Assembly (NCBI GenBank): GCA_029432815.1
Contig: JAROBA010000028.1
Coordinates: 19,577-83,576 of the forward strand
Direction of reading: 5' to 3'
DNA from: Pontiellaceae bacterium B1224
GTDB lineage: Bacteria; Verrucomicrobiota; Kiritimatiellia; Kiritimatiellales; Pontiellaceae
DNA length: 64,000 nt
Shown in pieces: positions 53,967-62,681 of this stretch. The stretch's first letter is position 1. Every line of letters starts with the position of its first letter. The notes beneath the pieces were generated by a model, which saw only the letters and a program-made list of their open reading frames with translations, ran no database searches and was not told the DNA's origin. A program made the position numbers and the translations under genes.

Positions 53967-53987
53967 CCTACGTTTTCAGCACGTAGG
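53967..53987. repeat. Intergenic hairpin
   Basis: CCTACGT and ACGTAGG (7 bp) around a 7-base loop. GTAG heads at both outer sides (CTAC/GTAG) suggest a relative of the GTAG-REPs, but the plan differs. Confidence 0.45.
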
Positions 53988-54149
53988 ACCTCCGAACAAC
54001 AGGTCCCGCACTATTCTCTCTCATTAACTTCGTCATGAAAGTATACAAATTGGTTTTAATGTTTGACCTCAGGATCAATTAAGTGCCACTTTTTTTGCAT
54101 TCGAAATAGAAGATGTAGTCATCATTAATCCATCGTGAGGTATTATATT

Positions 54150-55457
54150 ATGCGTAAATTTGTTTGGTCGGCGGCGCTACTCGGCTTGTTGTGTTCATCA
54201 GTTTTGGGGCAACTCGTAAACAAGCCCGAACTGGAAGAAGAGTTCATGGATATGGGGTTTGGCATATTCATCCATTGGAGTATGGATTCGCAGCTGGGCA
54301 GCGTGATCAGCCATTCGATGGTGGGAGCATCGGATGCCTATCTGGATAAATACATGGAAGAGCTGCCCCAGACGTTTTATCCGGACAAATTTGATCCCGA
54401 TGAATGGGCTCGGCTGTTCAAGGTGGCCGGCGCAGAATATGTCGTATTCACTACCAAGCATCACAATGGCTTCTGCATGTGGGACACCAAGACGACGGAT
54501 TTCAGCATCATGAACACGCCCTATGGAAAAGATATTACGGGCATGCTCGTGGCTTCGCTACGTAAATACGGCTTAAAGGTGGGCTTCTATTATTCGCCCG
54601 AAGATTTCAGCTTCCTGCGTCAGCAAGGCACGCTGATCTCCCGCAAACGCGCCATGAGCCAGGTCACGGATAATCCGGAACTGATGGCGTATTCGGAGGC
54701 CCAGCTGGACGAACTCCTTTCTGATTACGGCCCGATCGATATGATCTTCTTCGATTCCTTCAGCAAAAAGCCGCTGGTGCAGTATGTGCACGAAAAGTAT
54801 CCCGACGTAATCGTGACCCGCGGCGAAATGGAAACGCCCGAACAGAAAATTCCCGACGGCGCGATGCCCGGCCCCTGGGAAACCTGCATGACCATGGGAA
54901 CGCAGTGGCAATATAAACCCACTAACGAAGAATATAAAGACGGCTCCGATCTCATCGCGAAGCTGGTCGAAATCCGCGCCAAGGGCGGCAACTTCCTGCT
55001 CAACATCGGCCCCAAACCCAATGGTGAAATCCCTATCCAGCAGGAGGAGCGCTTGCGCGAAGTCGGGCTATGGATGTTCGTCAACGAAGAGGCCGTCAAA
55101 GCTGTGCGCCCCGTTCCGATCCAGATTAAAGAAGGTAATATCTGGTTCACCCAGAGGGATGAAGAAAATGCGGTCTACGCTATTATCGTCGGACAAAAAG
55201 ATTGGTTCAAAGGCTTCCGTCGCAACTTTCTGCTGAAAAGCCTGCGGTCAACACCGGAAACCACCGTGTCAGTGCTCGGACAGAATGATTTAGTGGTGGA
55301 ATACTGGCCGTCCAATATTCCGACGACGCGGCTGATTCAACACGATGAAGAACTGGAAATCTCCGTGGCCCGTGCCCAGCGACTTTATAACAACAAAATC
55401 TGGGGCAACCCCGTTGTGGTGAAACTCACCAACGTCGAACTGGTTGAAAAAAAATAA
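54150..55457 (+). CDS. GH29 alpha-L-fucosidase, secreted
   Basis: About 435 residues from the ATG at 54150 (GAGGT upstream). Signal peptide SAALLGLLCSSVLGQ. FGIFIHWSMDSQLGSVISHS, EYVVFTTKHHNGFCMWDTKT and KVGFYYSPEDFSF are GH29 blocks. The nucleophile Asp is expected in IDMIFFDSFSKK (usual WFDG). GGNFLLNIGPKPNGEIP follows. Removes terminal alpha-L-fucose. Directly upstream of a GH95 fucosidase, so the pair should work together on fucose-rich glycans such as fucoidan. Confidence 0.92.
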   Translation: MRKFVWSAALLGLLCSSVLGQLVNKPELEEEFMDMGFGIFIHWSMDSQLGSVISHSMVGASDAYLDKYMEELPQTFYPDKFDPDEWARLFKVAGAEYVVFTTKHHNGFCMWDTKTTDFSIMNTPYGKDITGMLVASLRKYGLKVGFYYSPEDFSFLRQQGTLISRKRAMSQVTDNPELMAYSEAQLDELLSDYGPIDMIFFDSFSKKPLVQYVHEKYPDVIVTRGEMETPEQKIPDGAMPGPWETCMTMGTQWQYKPTNEEYKDGSDLIAKLVEIRAKGGNFLLNIGPKPNGEIPIQQEERLREVGLWMFVNEEAVKAVRPVPIQIKEGNIWFTQRDEENAVYAIIVGQKDWFKGFRRNFLLKSLRSTPETTVSVLGQNDLVVEYWPSNIPTTRLIQHDEELEISVARAQRLYNNKIWGNPVVVKLTNVELVEKK

Positions 55458-55458
55458 G

Positions 55459-55483
55459 GTAGGGACGGCTGTCCCAGCCGTCC
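55459..55483 (+). repeat. GTAG-REP hairpin (first of a pair)
   Basis: GTAG, GGACGGCTG, loop TCC, CAGCCGTCC; perfect 9-bp stem, one base after the GH29 stop (TAAGGTAG). Confidence 0.88.
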
Positions 55484-55511
55484 GCCCGCAGAAACGACCG
55501 GTTCTTCGAAC

Positions 55512-55536
55512 GGCACGCTGGGACAGCGAGCCCTAC
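55512..55536 (-). repeat. GTAG-REP hairpin (second, inverted)
   Basis: Minus strand: GTAG, GGCTCGCTG, loop TCC, CAGCGTGCC; 8 of 9 pairs. Completes a BIME-like element in the 100-bp gap between the two fucosidases. Confidence 0.85.
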
Positions 55537-55557
55537 CTGTTTTCAGGAGAATTACGC

Positions 55558-57921
55558 ATGAAATTAATTCGCACATCGCTATGCCTGCTGCTCTGTTCGG
55601 GAGCGGCTTTCGCTCATGACGCAGGAACGGACAAAGTCTATAAAATCTGGGATGACGAACCCTGTCCCAACCGGGGCCACGATTACAGCATCAAGAAAGC
55701 CCGAGGCTATCCGTTCGACGAAGATTGGGAAACCAAGTCCTATCCCATCGGCAATGGCTATATGGGCGCAAACCTCTTCGGGCGCACGGACACCGATCGG
55801 ATTCAGATCACCGATAAAACACTGGCCAATGAAGGGCTCTATAATCTGAGCGGCATGACTAGCTTCGCCGAGGTCTATCTCGATCTCAACCATCCCGATC
55901 CGACGAACTATTCCAGAACCTTAAGTTTGAACGACGCAACCCATCGGGTGAGCTATCAGTACGAAGGCGTGGAATACCAACAGGTGAGTTTCGCGAGTTA
56001 TCCCGACAACGTGCTGGTGGTTCAACTCAGTGCGGATCAGCCGGGAAAAGTTTCTTTTACAGTGCGGCCGGAAATACCGTATCTCCGGGAAGCATCGGAA
56101 AAATACGCACGTAGCGGAACGGTTGTTGCTCTGGATGATTTGATTACACTCTCAGGCACCATTCCTTTTTTCAGCGTAAATTATGAAGCGCAGATTAAAG
56201 TGCTGAATAGCGGAGGAAGTCTGTCGGCGGGCGCGGACACCATCACCGTATCGAATGCGGACAGCGTGGTGTTGCTGATCGCTGTCGGCACCAACTATGA
56301 ATTGAGCAGCCGGATATTCAGTGAATCGATCAAAAACAAAAAGCTCGATGCCGAACAGTTTCCGCATGAAGAGATTTCTGCGCGCATTGGCCACGCAGTA
56401 GGAACCGGGTTTGACCAGTTGCGGGCAAATCATCTGGCCGATTACCAGAATCTATTCAACCGCACGACGATTGATTTCGACAGCGAGGTCGCGGAACTCC
56501 CGACCAAGGCGTTGCTGCGCAACTATCAGGAAGGCGAAACGAATCCCTATCTGGAGGAACTCATGTTACAATACGGGCGCTATCTGTTGATCGCGTCATC
56601 GCGGCCAGGAACCCTCCCCACTGGGTTGCAGGGCGTCTGGAGCCAGTATGAAGTGACGCCGTGGACGGGCGGGTATTGGCATAACATTAATGTGCAGATG
56701 AACTATTGGGGCGCCTTCAGCGCCGACCTGGCGGAAACCTTCGTTCCCTACATTGAATATTTCCAGGCCTATTGGCCCGAGGCCAAAAAGAACGCAACGA
56801 ACTATGTTCGGAAAAATAATCCAGACGCCCTAACCGAAGACAATGGCTGGACGATCGGTACCAGTGGATCGCCCTATGTGATCCATTCGCCGGGCGGCCA
56901 CTCCGGGCCGGGCACCGCCGGTTTCACCAGTAAGCTCTTCTGGGAATACTATGATTTTACCCGCGACGAAAATTTCCTACGTGAAACTGGTTATCCTGCC
57001 TTGCTGGGCACTAGCCGGTTTCTCTCAAAAACCGTAAAACCCACGGACGACGGCCTGTTGCTGGTAGATCCCTCTGCATCGCCCGAGCAAAAGGTGAACG
57101 GAAAGGAATATATCACAGTCGGAACAACCTTTGATCAGGGATTTGTCTGGGAGAATCATAACGACGTGCTAAAGGCTGCGGAGATTCTCGGCGCGCAGGA
57201 TCCCCATCTGGCCGTGGCTAAAGAGCAGATGTCCAAACTGGACCCGATCCTCGTCGGCGCATCGGGCCAGATTAAAGAGTTCCGCGAGGAAAATATGTAT
57301 GGCGATCTGGGCGAGAAAAAACATCGCCACGTTTCGCATCTTTGCCCGCTTTACCCGGGGACGCTGATCAATTCAGAAACGCCGGAGTGGATGCAGGCAA
57401 CGATTGTTTCATTGGATGCACGCGGTAATAACACCACCGGATGGGCGATGGCCCACCGCATGAACCTGCGGGCCAGAACCAAGGATGGCGATAAAGCCTA
57501 CGAGGTGTATAAAAAGCTTATTCAGGAACGGACCTACGAAAATCTTTGGACCACGCACCCGCCTTTTCAGATTGATTCCAACTTTGGCTGCATGGCCGGG
57601 GTTGCCGAAATGCTGCTGCAAAGTCATGAAGGCTATATTGAACCTTTGGCCGCATTGCCGTCAGTCTGGCCGAATGGGAACTTCAGCGGTCTGGTTGCAC
57701 GGGGCAATTTTGTCTTTTCCAGTGTTTGGAAAAACGGGAAGGCCACCTCATTTGAAATCCTCTCCAGAAGCGGCGGTCCGTGCGAAATCAAGTATCCCGG
57801 AATTGCCGAGGCGCAATTGACCGATACACGGGGAAAAGCAATCGAGTTCACGAAGAAGGCCGAGGACCGGATTACTTTCAACACCGTAAAAGGCACGGAA
57901 TATCGCATTACCCTTCCGTAA
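55558..57921 (+). CDS. GH95-type alpha-fucosidase, secreted
   Basis: About 787 residues from the ATG at 55558 (AGGAGAATTACGC upstream); the longer frame upstream is REP sequence. A signal peptide (SLCLLLCSGAAFA) is followed by the N-terminal domain, with SYPIGNGYMGANLFGRTDTD. The (alpha/alpha)6 domain has RPGTLPTGLQGVWSQYEVTP, NINVQMNYWGAFSADLAETF and HRHVSHLCPLYPGTLINSET. It ends with the family's beta domain. It belongs to GH95, which cleaves alpha-1,2-L-fucosyl or alpha-L-galactosyl linkages. Full length is typical. Confidence 0.92.
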   Translation: MKLIRTSLCLLLCSGAAFAHDAGTDKVYKIWDDEPCPNRGHDYSIKKARGYPFDEDWETKSYPIGNGYMGANLFGRTDTDRIQITDKTLANEGLYNLSGMTSFAEVYLDLNHPDPTNYSRTLSLNDATHRVSYQYEGVEYQQVSFASYPDNVLVVQLSADQPGKVSFTVRPEIPYLREASEKYARSGTVVALDDLITLSGTIPFFSVNYEAQIKVLNSGGSLSAGADTITVSNADSVVLLIAVGTNYELSSRIFSESIKNKKLDAEQFPHEEISARIGHAVGTGFDQLRANHLADYQNLFNRTTIDFDSEVAELPTKALLRNYQEGETNPYLEELMLQYGRYLLIASSRPGTLPTGLQGVWSQYEVTPWTGGYWHNINVQMNYWGAFSADLAETFVPYIEYFQAYWPEAKKNATNYVRKNNPDALTEDNGWTIGTSGSPYVIHSPGGHSGPGTAGFTSKLFWEYYDFTRDENFLRETGYPALLGTSRFLSKTVKPTDDGLLLVDPSASPEQKVNGKEYITVGTTFDQGFVWENHNDVLKAAEILGAQDPHLAVAKEQMSKLDPILVGASGQIKEFREENMYGDLGEKKHRHVSHLCPLYPGTLINSETPEWMQATIVSLDARGNNTTGWAMAHRMNLRARTKDGDKAYEVYKKLIQERTYENLWTTHPPFQIDSNFGCMAGVAEMLLQSHEGYIEPLAALPSVWPNGNFSGLVARGNFVFSSVWKNGKATSFEILSRSGGPCEIKYPGIAEAQLTDTRGKAIEFTKKAEDRITFNTVKGTEYRITLP
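57717..57731. repeat. TTCCA palindrome copy
   Basis: Exact copy, spacer GTGTT; inside the GH95 gene, read as FSSVWK. Confidence 0.95.
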
Positions 57922-58127
57922 TACCGTAAAGGTTGCGGGTGGATTCGGACTAAACGACCGGAGCCTATCTTACCTTTGTTATTAATGCGTATAGAGCACC
58001 CCCTGGTTTTGAGGTAATTGTTTCATATTACAGTCTTCATGCCGCCTCTCTTTTATTTAGATTAAATCTATACAAGCATCCTGTTCACGCCTAGAATCTT
58101 ACGCAGTTCTAACCAAGGAGTGGACCG

Positions 58128-59849
58128 ATGAAAAAGTTATCATACAAAACGGCCATTGCTTTCATGGCCACGGTATTCTTGATGCCGCTGTACTCCTTCG
58201 CCGCCACCAATACGGTGACCACCCTGACAGATGAAGACAACGGCAACCTCAATCCGGCCAATGGGTCGGGCACTTCGCTTCGCGAAGCCATCAACTATTC
58301 CGCCTCCGACGACACCATCGTTTTTGATATCGGCGGAACCAACGATACAATCATACTGACCAACACGCTGACCATTGGTAAGAGTCTGACCATAGACGGC
58401 ACCCTGCCAACCAATGCTCCGTTAATCGCGGCCTCTCAGACAGCAGCCGGAGAGTATTACCACGATGATGAACCGCTGCGAGTCAAGCTGGACGCCGGGC
58501 TCCTGTACCGAGTCATTAATACAGACGCTCCCAGCCCCATCACCGTGAAACTGCGCAACATGATCCTCAGCAAAGGCTATGACCCCAGCTACGGGGCTGG
58601 ATTGAATGTCACCTACCTCTCCAGCGTCCTGCTGGACAAGGTCTCGCTCATTTACAACTTAACCGACGGCTACGGCGGCGGAGCCCATGCCGACGGGGAT
58701 CTGGAACTGAACGATTGTACGCTGAAGTATAACGAAGCCTACGGCGGCGGCGGACTGGCGATTAACTCGGCCGGATATGCTCGGGTCACGGACACCCGTT
58801 TCAAGAGCAACACTGCTGTCCTCGGTGGAGCCCTCATTAATTATGGTGAGTTGAAACTGGCGGAAAGCCGCCTTTCCAGAAACACCGCCACCTTGTCCGG
58901 CGGCGCACTTTATTCCGGTTATGGAAACGTCACTATTTATGACAGCTTCTTCGCCAAAAATACTGCACTGAGCGAGGGTGCTCTCTTTGCCCAGTCCACG
59001 ACCGTTTCCATCACGAACAACACCTTCTCGAGAAACAGTGCGACCAACGAGAATGCCGCAATCGGGATTTCCAATGGAGATGGCCGGATCTACAACAGTA
59101 CGTTTTTTGGAAATTGGGCAGATATGAAAATAATTGAGGTGGACCTTGGGAATTTCGACATCGACCACGTCACCTTTACGAGTAACACGGTCACGTCCGG
59201 ATCGGAAATCGTACATAGCTCAGGGACAGCATCCATCAGCAACAGCGTAATCGATAAAGCTGGAGTGCTGGATGGCACCTATTCTCTGGGATATAACTAT
59301 TTCGGTTCCGATCATGGACTTTCCAAACTGATCCGTTACAACCACGATTACCGAATCCAGGCTCCTCTGCCCGGCTCTCCACTGATCGGCGCCGGAGGCC
59401 CATCTTCGCTGACGATGGACCAGCTTGGGAGTCTGCGAGGGATGCCCTCCACCATTGGCGCGGTGGAATACAACAACGAACTGCTTGCCGGCATATGGTC
59501 CAGGGATGTGGATGACAGCGGGAAACCTTTTGGACAGGTCTGGTCCTCCAGTCCTGATTATCCCGCGGACACCAGCGAGTTCCAACTGTCAAGAAACGGC
59601 AGCAATATGATCAAACTGAGGTTCACCCTGAATCCTGAAGCCATAAGCAACGTTGTCTATCGATTGAAAAAATCGAATACCCTGATGTCACCGGCATGGG
59701 GGGAAATCGCATCCTATGACGCATCGATGGGATCGGCCTCAAATGCCAATGTTTCAGCAGTCAGTAACTACTACGAATTTGAATACAGCGAGGATCTTGG
59801 CGACCGGGAATATTTCAGCATCTCATATGAACTCAAATTCGGCCTGTAG
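58128..59849 (+). CDS. Secreted CSLREA-type beta-helix protein
   Basis: A 573-residue protein with signal peptide (FMATVFLMPLYSFAA). GSGTSLREAINYSASDDTIV is the CSLREA-domain start (Cys replaced by Thr). Coils such as LSSVLLDKVSLIYNLTDGYG, LELNDCTLKYNEAYGGGGLA and NNTFSRNSATNENAAIGISN make a right-handed beta-helix. The C-terminal region ends with a paired-strand tail (NVVYRLKKSNTLMSPAWGEI) that recalls the tail of the giant beta-helix protein at 14510. Likely a surface polysaccharide-binding or adhesin protein. Confidence 0.85.
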   Translation: MKKLSYKTAIAFMATVFLMPLYSFAATNTVTTLTDEDNGNLNPANGSGTSLREAINYSASDDTIVFDIGGTNDTIILTNTLTIGKSLTIDGTLPTNAPLIAASQTAAGEYYHDDEPLRVKLDAGLLYRVINTDAPSPITVKLRNMILSKGYDPSYGAGLNVTYLSSVLLDKVSLIYNLTDGYGGGAHADGDLELNDCTLKYNEAYGGGGLAINSAGYARVTDTRFKSNTAVLGGALINYGELKLAESRLSRNTATLSGGALYSGYGNVTIYDSFFAKNTALSEGALFAQSTTVSITNNTFSRNSATNENAAIGISNGDGRIYNSTFFGNWADMKIIEVDLGNFDIDHVTFTSNTVTSGSEIVHSSGTASISNSVIDKAGVLDGTYSLGYNYFGSDHGLSKLIRYNHDYRIQAPLPGSPLIGAGGPSSLTMDQLGSLRGMPSTIGAVEYNNELLAGIWSRDVDDSGKPFGQVWSSSPDYPADTSEFQLSRNGSNMIKLRFTLNPEAISNVVYRLKKSNTLMSPAWGEIASYDASMGSASNANVSAVSNYYEFEYSEDLGDREYFSISYELKFGL

Positions 59850-59977
59850 CACGACAAGGAAACAGATATCTGCGTCATTCAAGCAACCGACTATTTCAAA
59901 TTCAGCATATAGTTCGATCCCGAAAGTTGTACGGCTGAAATGGTCAGCGACCTTTCAGCCGTTCGGTCGATGCGGGC

Positions 59978-60015
59978 GGCGGGAAGGATTCGTTCCTCAA
60001 CCATTCCCGCCCTAC
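59978..60015 (-). repeat. GTAG-REP hairpin at the PL8 stop codon
   Basis: Minus strand: GTAG (60015-60012), GGCGGGAA, loop of 18, TTCCCGCC. Perfect 8-bp stem. The TAG of GTAG is the stop codon of the PL8 gene. Confidence 0.8.
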
Positions 60016-62105
60016 AATGATTTCGTAATCGTGGAACCGGCATTCGCACCTTGCGGTAATTCGATGGTTTGGGTCTCACCATTGAAGGTCATTTGCAGCG
60101 ATGCCTGGGTCTGGGTTGGATCAGCGACGGCTATTTGAATCGCTCTGCCTTCTTTCTTCAGACTCATCAAACAGGGCACATCGACCGCGACGGTTCCCAG
60201 CCCGTCAATTTGGATGCTGCCCGGTTTATGGAAAGCCAGCGTACAGATTCCATCCAGTTCCAATGCCTGGAACTCTGGCGTATTTTGTAAAATTTTCAGG
60301 GTTGTCGGAAGTCCCGATGTTTGGAAGTCCGCTTCCGTCATCGGCGAAACCCAACAGGCGGTTTGAGCATTCGTTGGTTTCGCGCCGTGGTCCACACCCA
60401 GCAGAAAGACATCGGCTTTCGCTTCGCCGTCCGTCGATGCGGTGCGAAGGTCGCGCCAGTCGCCACTTTGTTCCCCCTGCTCAATCACAACCTTGTCATC
60501 GCCAAGGACAAAAAAGTAGGCCAAACCGTCGTGCCAGACAGCCGTCTTTCCATCGATGCTCCGCTTTAGCACATCCCCTTTCAGCAGACATTGATTGATG
60601 GTGGTGAAGACCGGCTCGTCCGCTTCGGATGAAATATTGCCCGTAAGGATCAGTATTCCGTTTGGCCCGTTGACCCAGACCTTGTCTGCTGCCACGCCAA
60701 AGCGGCGGGCCTCCATCACCATGGCACCGGAATCGTCGCCGGAAATACCGCCGACGAACGCCGTTGCGCCGGGCTTCTCCGACCATTCGGATGGATCGGG
60801 CATCGGTGCCGTCGGCCGACTCGTAACGCCGGGCAATCGGTTCCAGTCCCAAACCGGGAAGATGCGGTCGTATTCCCCGCCATCCCGGTACAGGAGCGTC
60901 ATTCCTTCGCAAAGAAAAGCACCGAGCAGATTTTCATCGTTGCAGATTTCGGTAGATAGCGTTCGGGTTGAGCACATTTTAACGGTCGCCATAAGTTCCG
61001 GTTGACGCATCACGCCGTAATCCGAACGCCAGAAAAACCGCGTGCCCAACAGGGAGCTCAGCGGCGTGTCAGAAATGATCGATTCGCGCCAGGCTTGCAG
61101 TTCAGAAGTATCACCCGGTTTGATGGCAATCAATGCATCGCAGGTTCCCAGTAGCGGCGGTCCCTGAACCCGGTTTTCATAGCTGATCTGCCGGCCCCAT
61201 GCGGCATAGTCCAGCAGGCTGCCCCACATCATCCAGCGGGTTCCCTCCAGCGCCAGGTTTTCAATCACCGCCTGCTTTTCTGCAGACACTTCAAATTCGG
61301 AGCCATGCAGCACGCGGAGCAGATAGGCGGTATTAAGCAGAAAATGGTGCCCGTAGTTTCCCTGATAAAACTGGGGGCCATGCTGGCGGAACGACCAGTC
61401 GGGCTGGATGCCTTCGATGGCGACCTCGGCGCTGATGGTTTCCGCGCCGGAGACAATTCCGTTCTCCGCCAGTTCTGGATCATTTTTCAGCATGCCTTGA
61501 AGCATAACATTAATGCCGCGCCACAGTCTGTTCTGTCCGGTTGCTCCGGTGGCGGTTCGGTCAATAATGGCCAGCGCACCGTTGCGCTCTTCCGGACTCA
61601 TCTCCTCCCACATCAGGGTGCCGATCACGCCCATGAATCGTGGCATGCATATCTCGTTATACCACCAGTTAGGACACGTGGGATTCTCTTTGATCCACCA
61701 GCCCAGCGTGCTGTGAAAAGCTTGATTCAGATTCTTGGCCTGAACTTCCGCTTCGGGATACGTGTTGATGGCAATCGCCAGTTTACGGACACGGTCAAAG
61801 TGGCTGGCCCACACCCAGCCGCTTCGGCTAACGCTGGTATAATCGATGTCGTTGAAGGATCCATCCGGCTGAAGCTTTTGAAGGAACCCATCAAGGTCAT
61901 CGCGTTTCACCGCGATGGGAAAATCGAACCGGCCTTCCGGCGAATAAAACAACGCGGGCGATCGCCCGGTCGCCAACCATTCTGCGGTTAAACCGGTTTC
62001 CACCTCGACAATACCCTGCCGCAGGGCGGACAGATCGTTGGTGTTCCCGCCGAAAGCGGAGAGTGAGAGTATGCAGGCAAAGAAGAATGGTTTTAAATTT
62101 TTCAT
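60012..62105 (-). CDS. PL8 family polysaccharide lyase
   Basis: About 697 residues from the ATG at 62105, which starts a signal peptide (MKNLKPFFFACILSLSAFGG). The alpha/alpha-toroid carries NWWYNEICMPRFMGVIG (catalytic Asn), DWSFRQHGPQFYQGNYGHHF (His and Tyr) and RQISYENRVQGPP (Arg). This is the Asn-His-Tyr-Arg set of hyaluronate/chondroitin AC/xanthan lyases. The C-terminal beta-sandwich continues to the end. Cleaves uronic-acid polysaccharides by beta-elimination; exact substrate unknown. No ribosome site is visible; see promoter entry. Confidence 0.93.
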   Translation of the reverse strand: MKNLKPFFFACILSLSAFGGNTNDLSALRQGIVEVETGLTAEWLATGRSPALFYSPEGRFDFPIAVKRDDLDGFLQKLQPDGSFNDIDYTSVSRSGWVWASHFDRVRKLAIAINTYPEAEVQAKNLNQAFHSTLGWWIKENPTCPNWWYNEICMPRFMGVIGTLMWEEMSPEERNGALAIIDRTATGATGQNRLWRGINVMLQGMLKNDPELAENGIVSGAETISAEVAIEGIQPDWSFRQHGPQFYQGNYGHHFLLNTAYLLRVLHGSEFEVSAEKQAVIENLALEGTRWMMWGSLLDYAAWGRQISYENRVQGPPLLGTCDALIAIKPGDTSELQAWRESIISDTPLSSLLGTRFFWRSDYGVMRQPELMATVKMCSTRTLSTEICNDENLLGAFLCEGMTLLYRDGGEYDRIFPVWDWNRLPGVTSRPTAPMPDPSEWSEKPGATAFVGGISGDDSGAMVMEARRFGVAADKVWVNGPNGILILTGNISSEADEPVFTTINQCLLKGDVLKRSIDGKTAVWHDGLAYFFVLGDDKVVIEQGEQSGDWRDLRTASTDGEAKADVFLLGVDHGAKPTNAQTACWVSPMTEADFQTSGLPTTLKILQNTPEFQALELDGICTLAFHKPGSIQIDGLGTVAVDVPCLMSLKKEGRAIQIAVADPTQTQASLQMTFNGETQTIELPQGANAGSTITKSL
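60258..60272. repeat. TTCCA palindrome copy
   Basis: Exact copy, spacer ATGCC; inside the PL8 gene, read as FQALE on the minus strand. Confidence 0.95.
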
Positions 62106-62111
62106 AGTAGA

Positions 62112-62140
62112 GGTGTATTGGGTAACAGGGATGTTGTCAA
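62112..62140 (-). promoter_or_regulatory. Possible PL8 promoter, leaderless
   Basis: Minus strand TTGACA (62140-62135), 17-bp spacer, TACACC (62117-62112). The predicted start site falls on or next to the A of the PL8 ATG, which would explain the missing ribosome site. The -10 box is weak. Confidence 0.4.
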
Positions 62141-62205
62141 GATTGACAGATCGTTGCAGTGAAAATGTTCCCGGGTATTCTGTGATACAATCCCCATCGA
62201 CCGGT

Positions 62206-62220
62206 TTCCAATGTCTGGAA
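62206..62220. repeat. TTCCA palindrome copy
   Basis: Exact copy, spacer ATGTC; intergenic upstream of the PL8 gene. Its flank GGAAGTTTTAACCGCGAGAG is shared in part with the copy at 62454. Confidence 0.95.
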
Positions 62221-62302
62221 GTTTTAACCGCGAGAGAACGCAAGAGTCTGACAGGATGATGGAATGACAGAATAATTCTTCCTTAACACCGCCGCATAGA
62301 AA

Positions 62303-62325
62303 GTAGCATGGGCGTCCCGCCCGTG
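62303..62325 (+). repeat. GTAG-REP hairpin, single
   Basis: GTAG, CATGGGCG, loop TCC, CGCCCGTG; 8 pairs with one wobble. Lies in the divergent PL8/DUF1080 gap. Confidence 0.82.
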
Positions 62326-62453
62326 TACCTGCGAGAAGGTTTTTTTTACAGAATAATTTTTACCCCCCGTCTTCTGGATTTTTATGTCATACAAATCCCG
62401 TCGCCCAATTTTTTACCCATAATTTTTCTGCCTGAAATCCACCCCGCCTGAGT

Positions 62454-62468
62454 TTCCAGTGTCTGGAA
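62454..62468. repeat. TTCCA palindrome copy
   Basis: Exact copy, spacer GTGTC; intergenic. Followed by three GCAGAT units every 10 bp (62480-62505). Confidence 0.95.
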
Positions 62469-62479
62469 GTTTTTGCCCG

Positions 62480-62505
62480 CAGATACCTGCAGATAAGCGC
62501 AGATC
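62480..62505. repeat. GCAGAT 10-bp periodic tract
   Basis: GCAGAT occurs three times at 10-bp intervals, directly beyond the palindrome at 62454. The analogous place beside the 62206 copy reads GCGAGAGAACGCAAGAG. This looks like two diverged copies of a longer intergenic element. Confidence 0.55.
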
Positions 62506-62681
62506 AACTTCTGGAGGATCAGGTTCCACCCAGAACCCACCGGGTGGTAGCAGGACATCCGATGACTGGAATCCAGCCCATTAGAGCGCGAGAGGTGCGA
62601 TGTATTCGGTTGCAATGGAATTTCAAGCCGTTAAATTGGTGAAAACTAAGAATGAACCGATTCGAAATAAGGGAATTTACA

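Noticed and set aside
62382..62615. Minus-strand 77-codon frame in the PL8/DUF1080 gap
   Set aside because: Runs through the repeats and the palindrome; no plausible protein.
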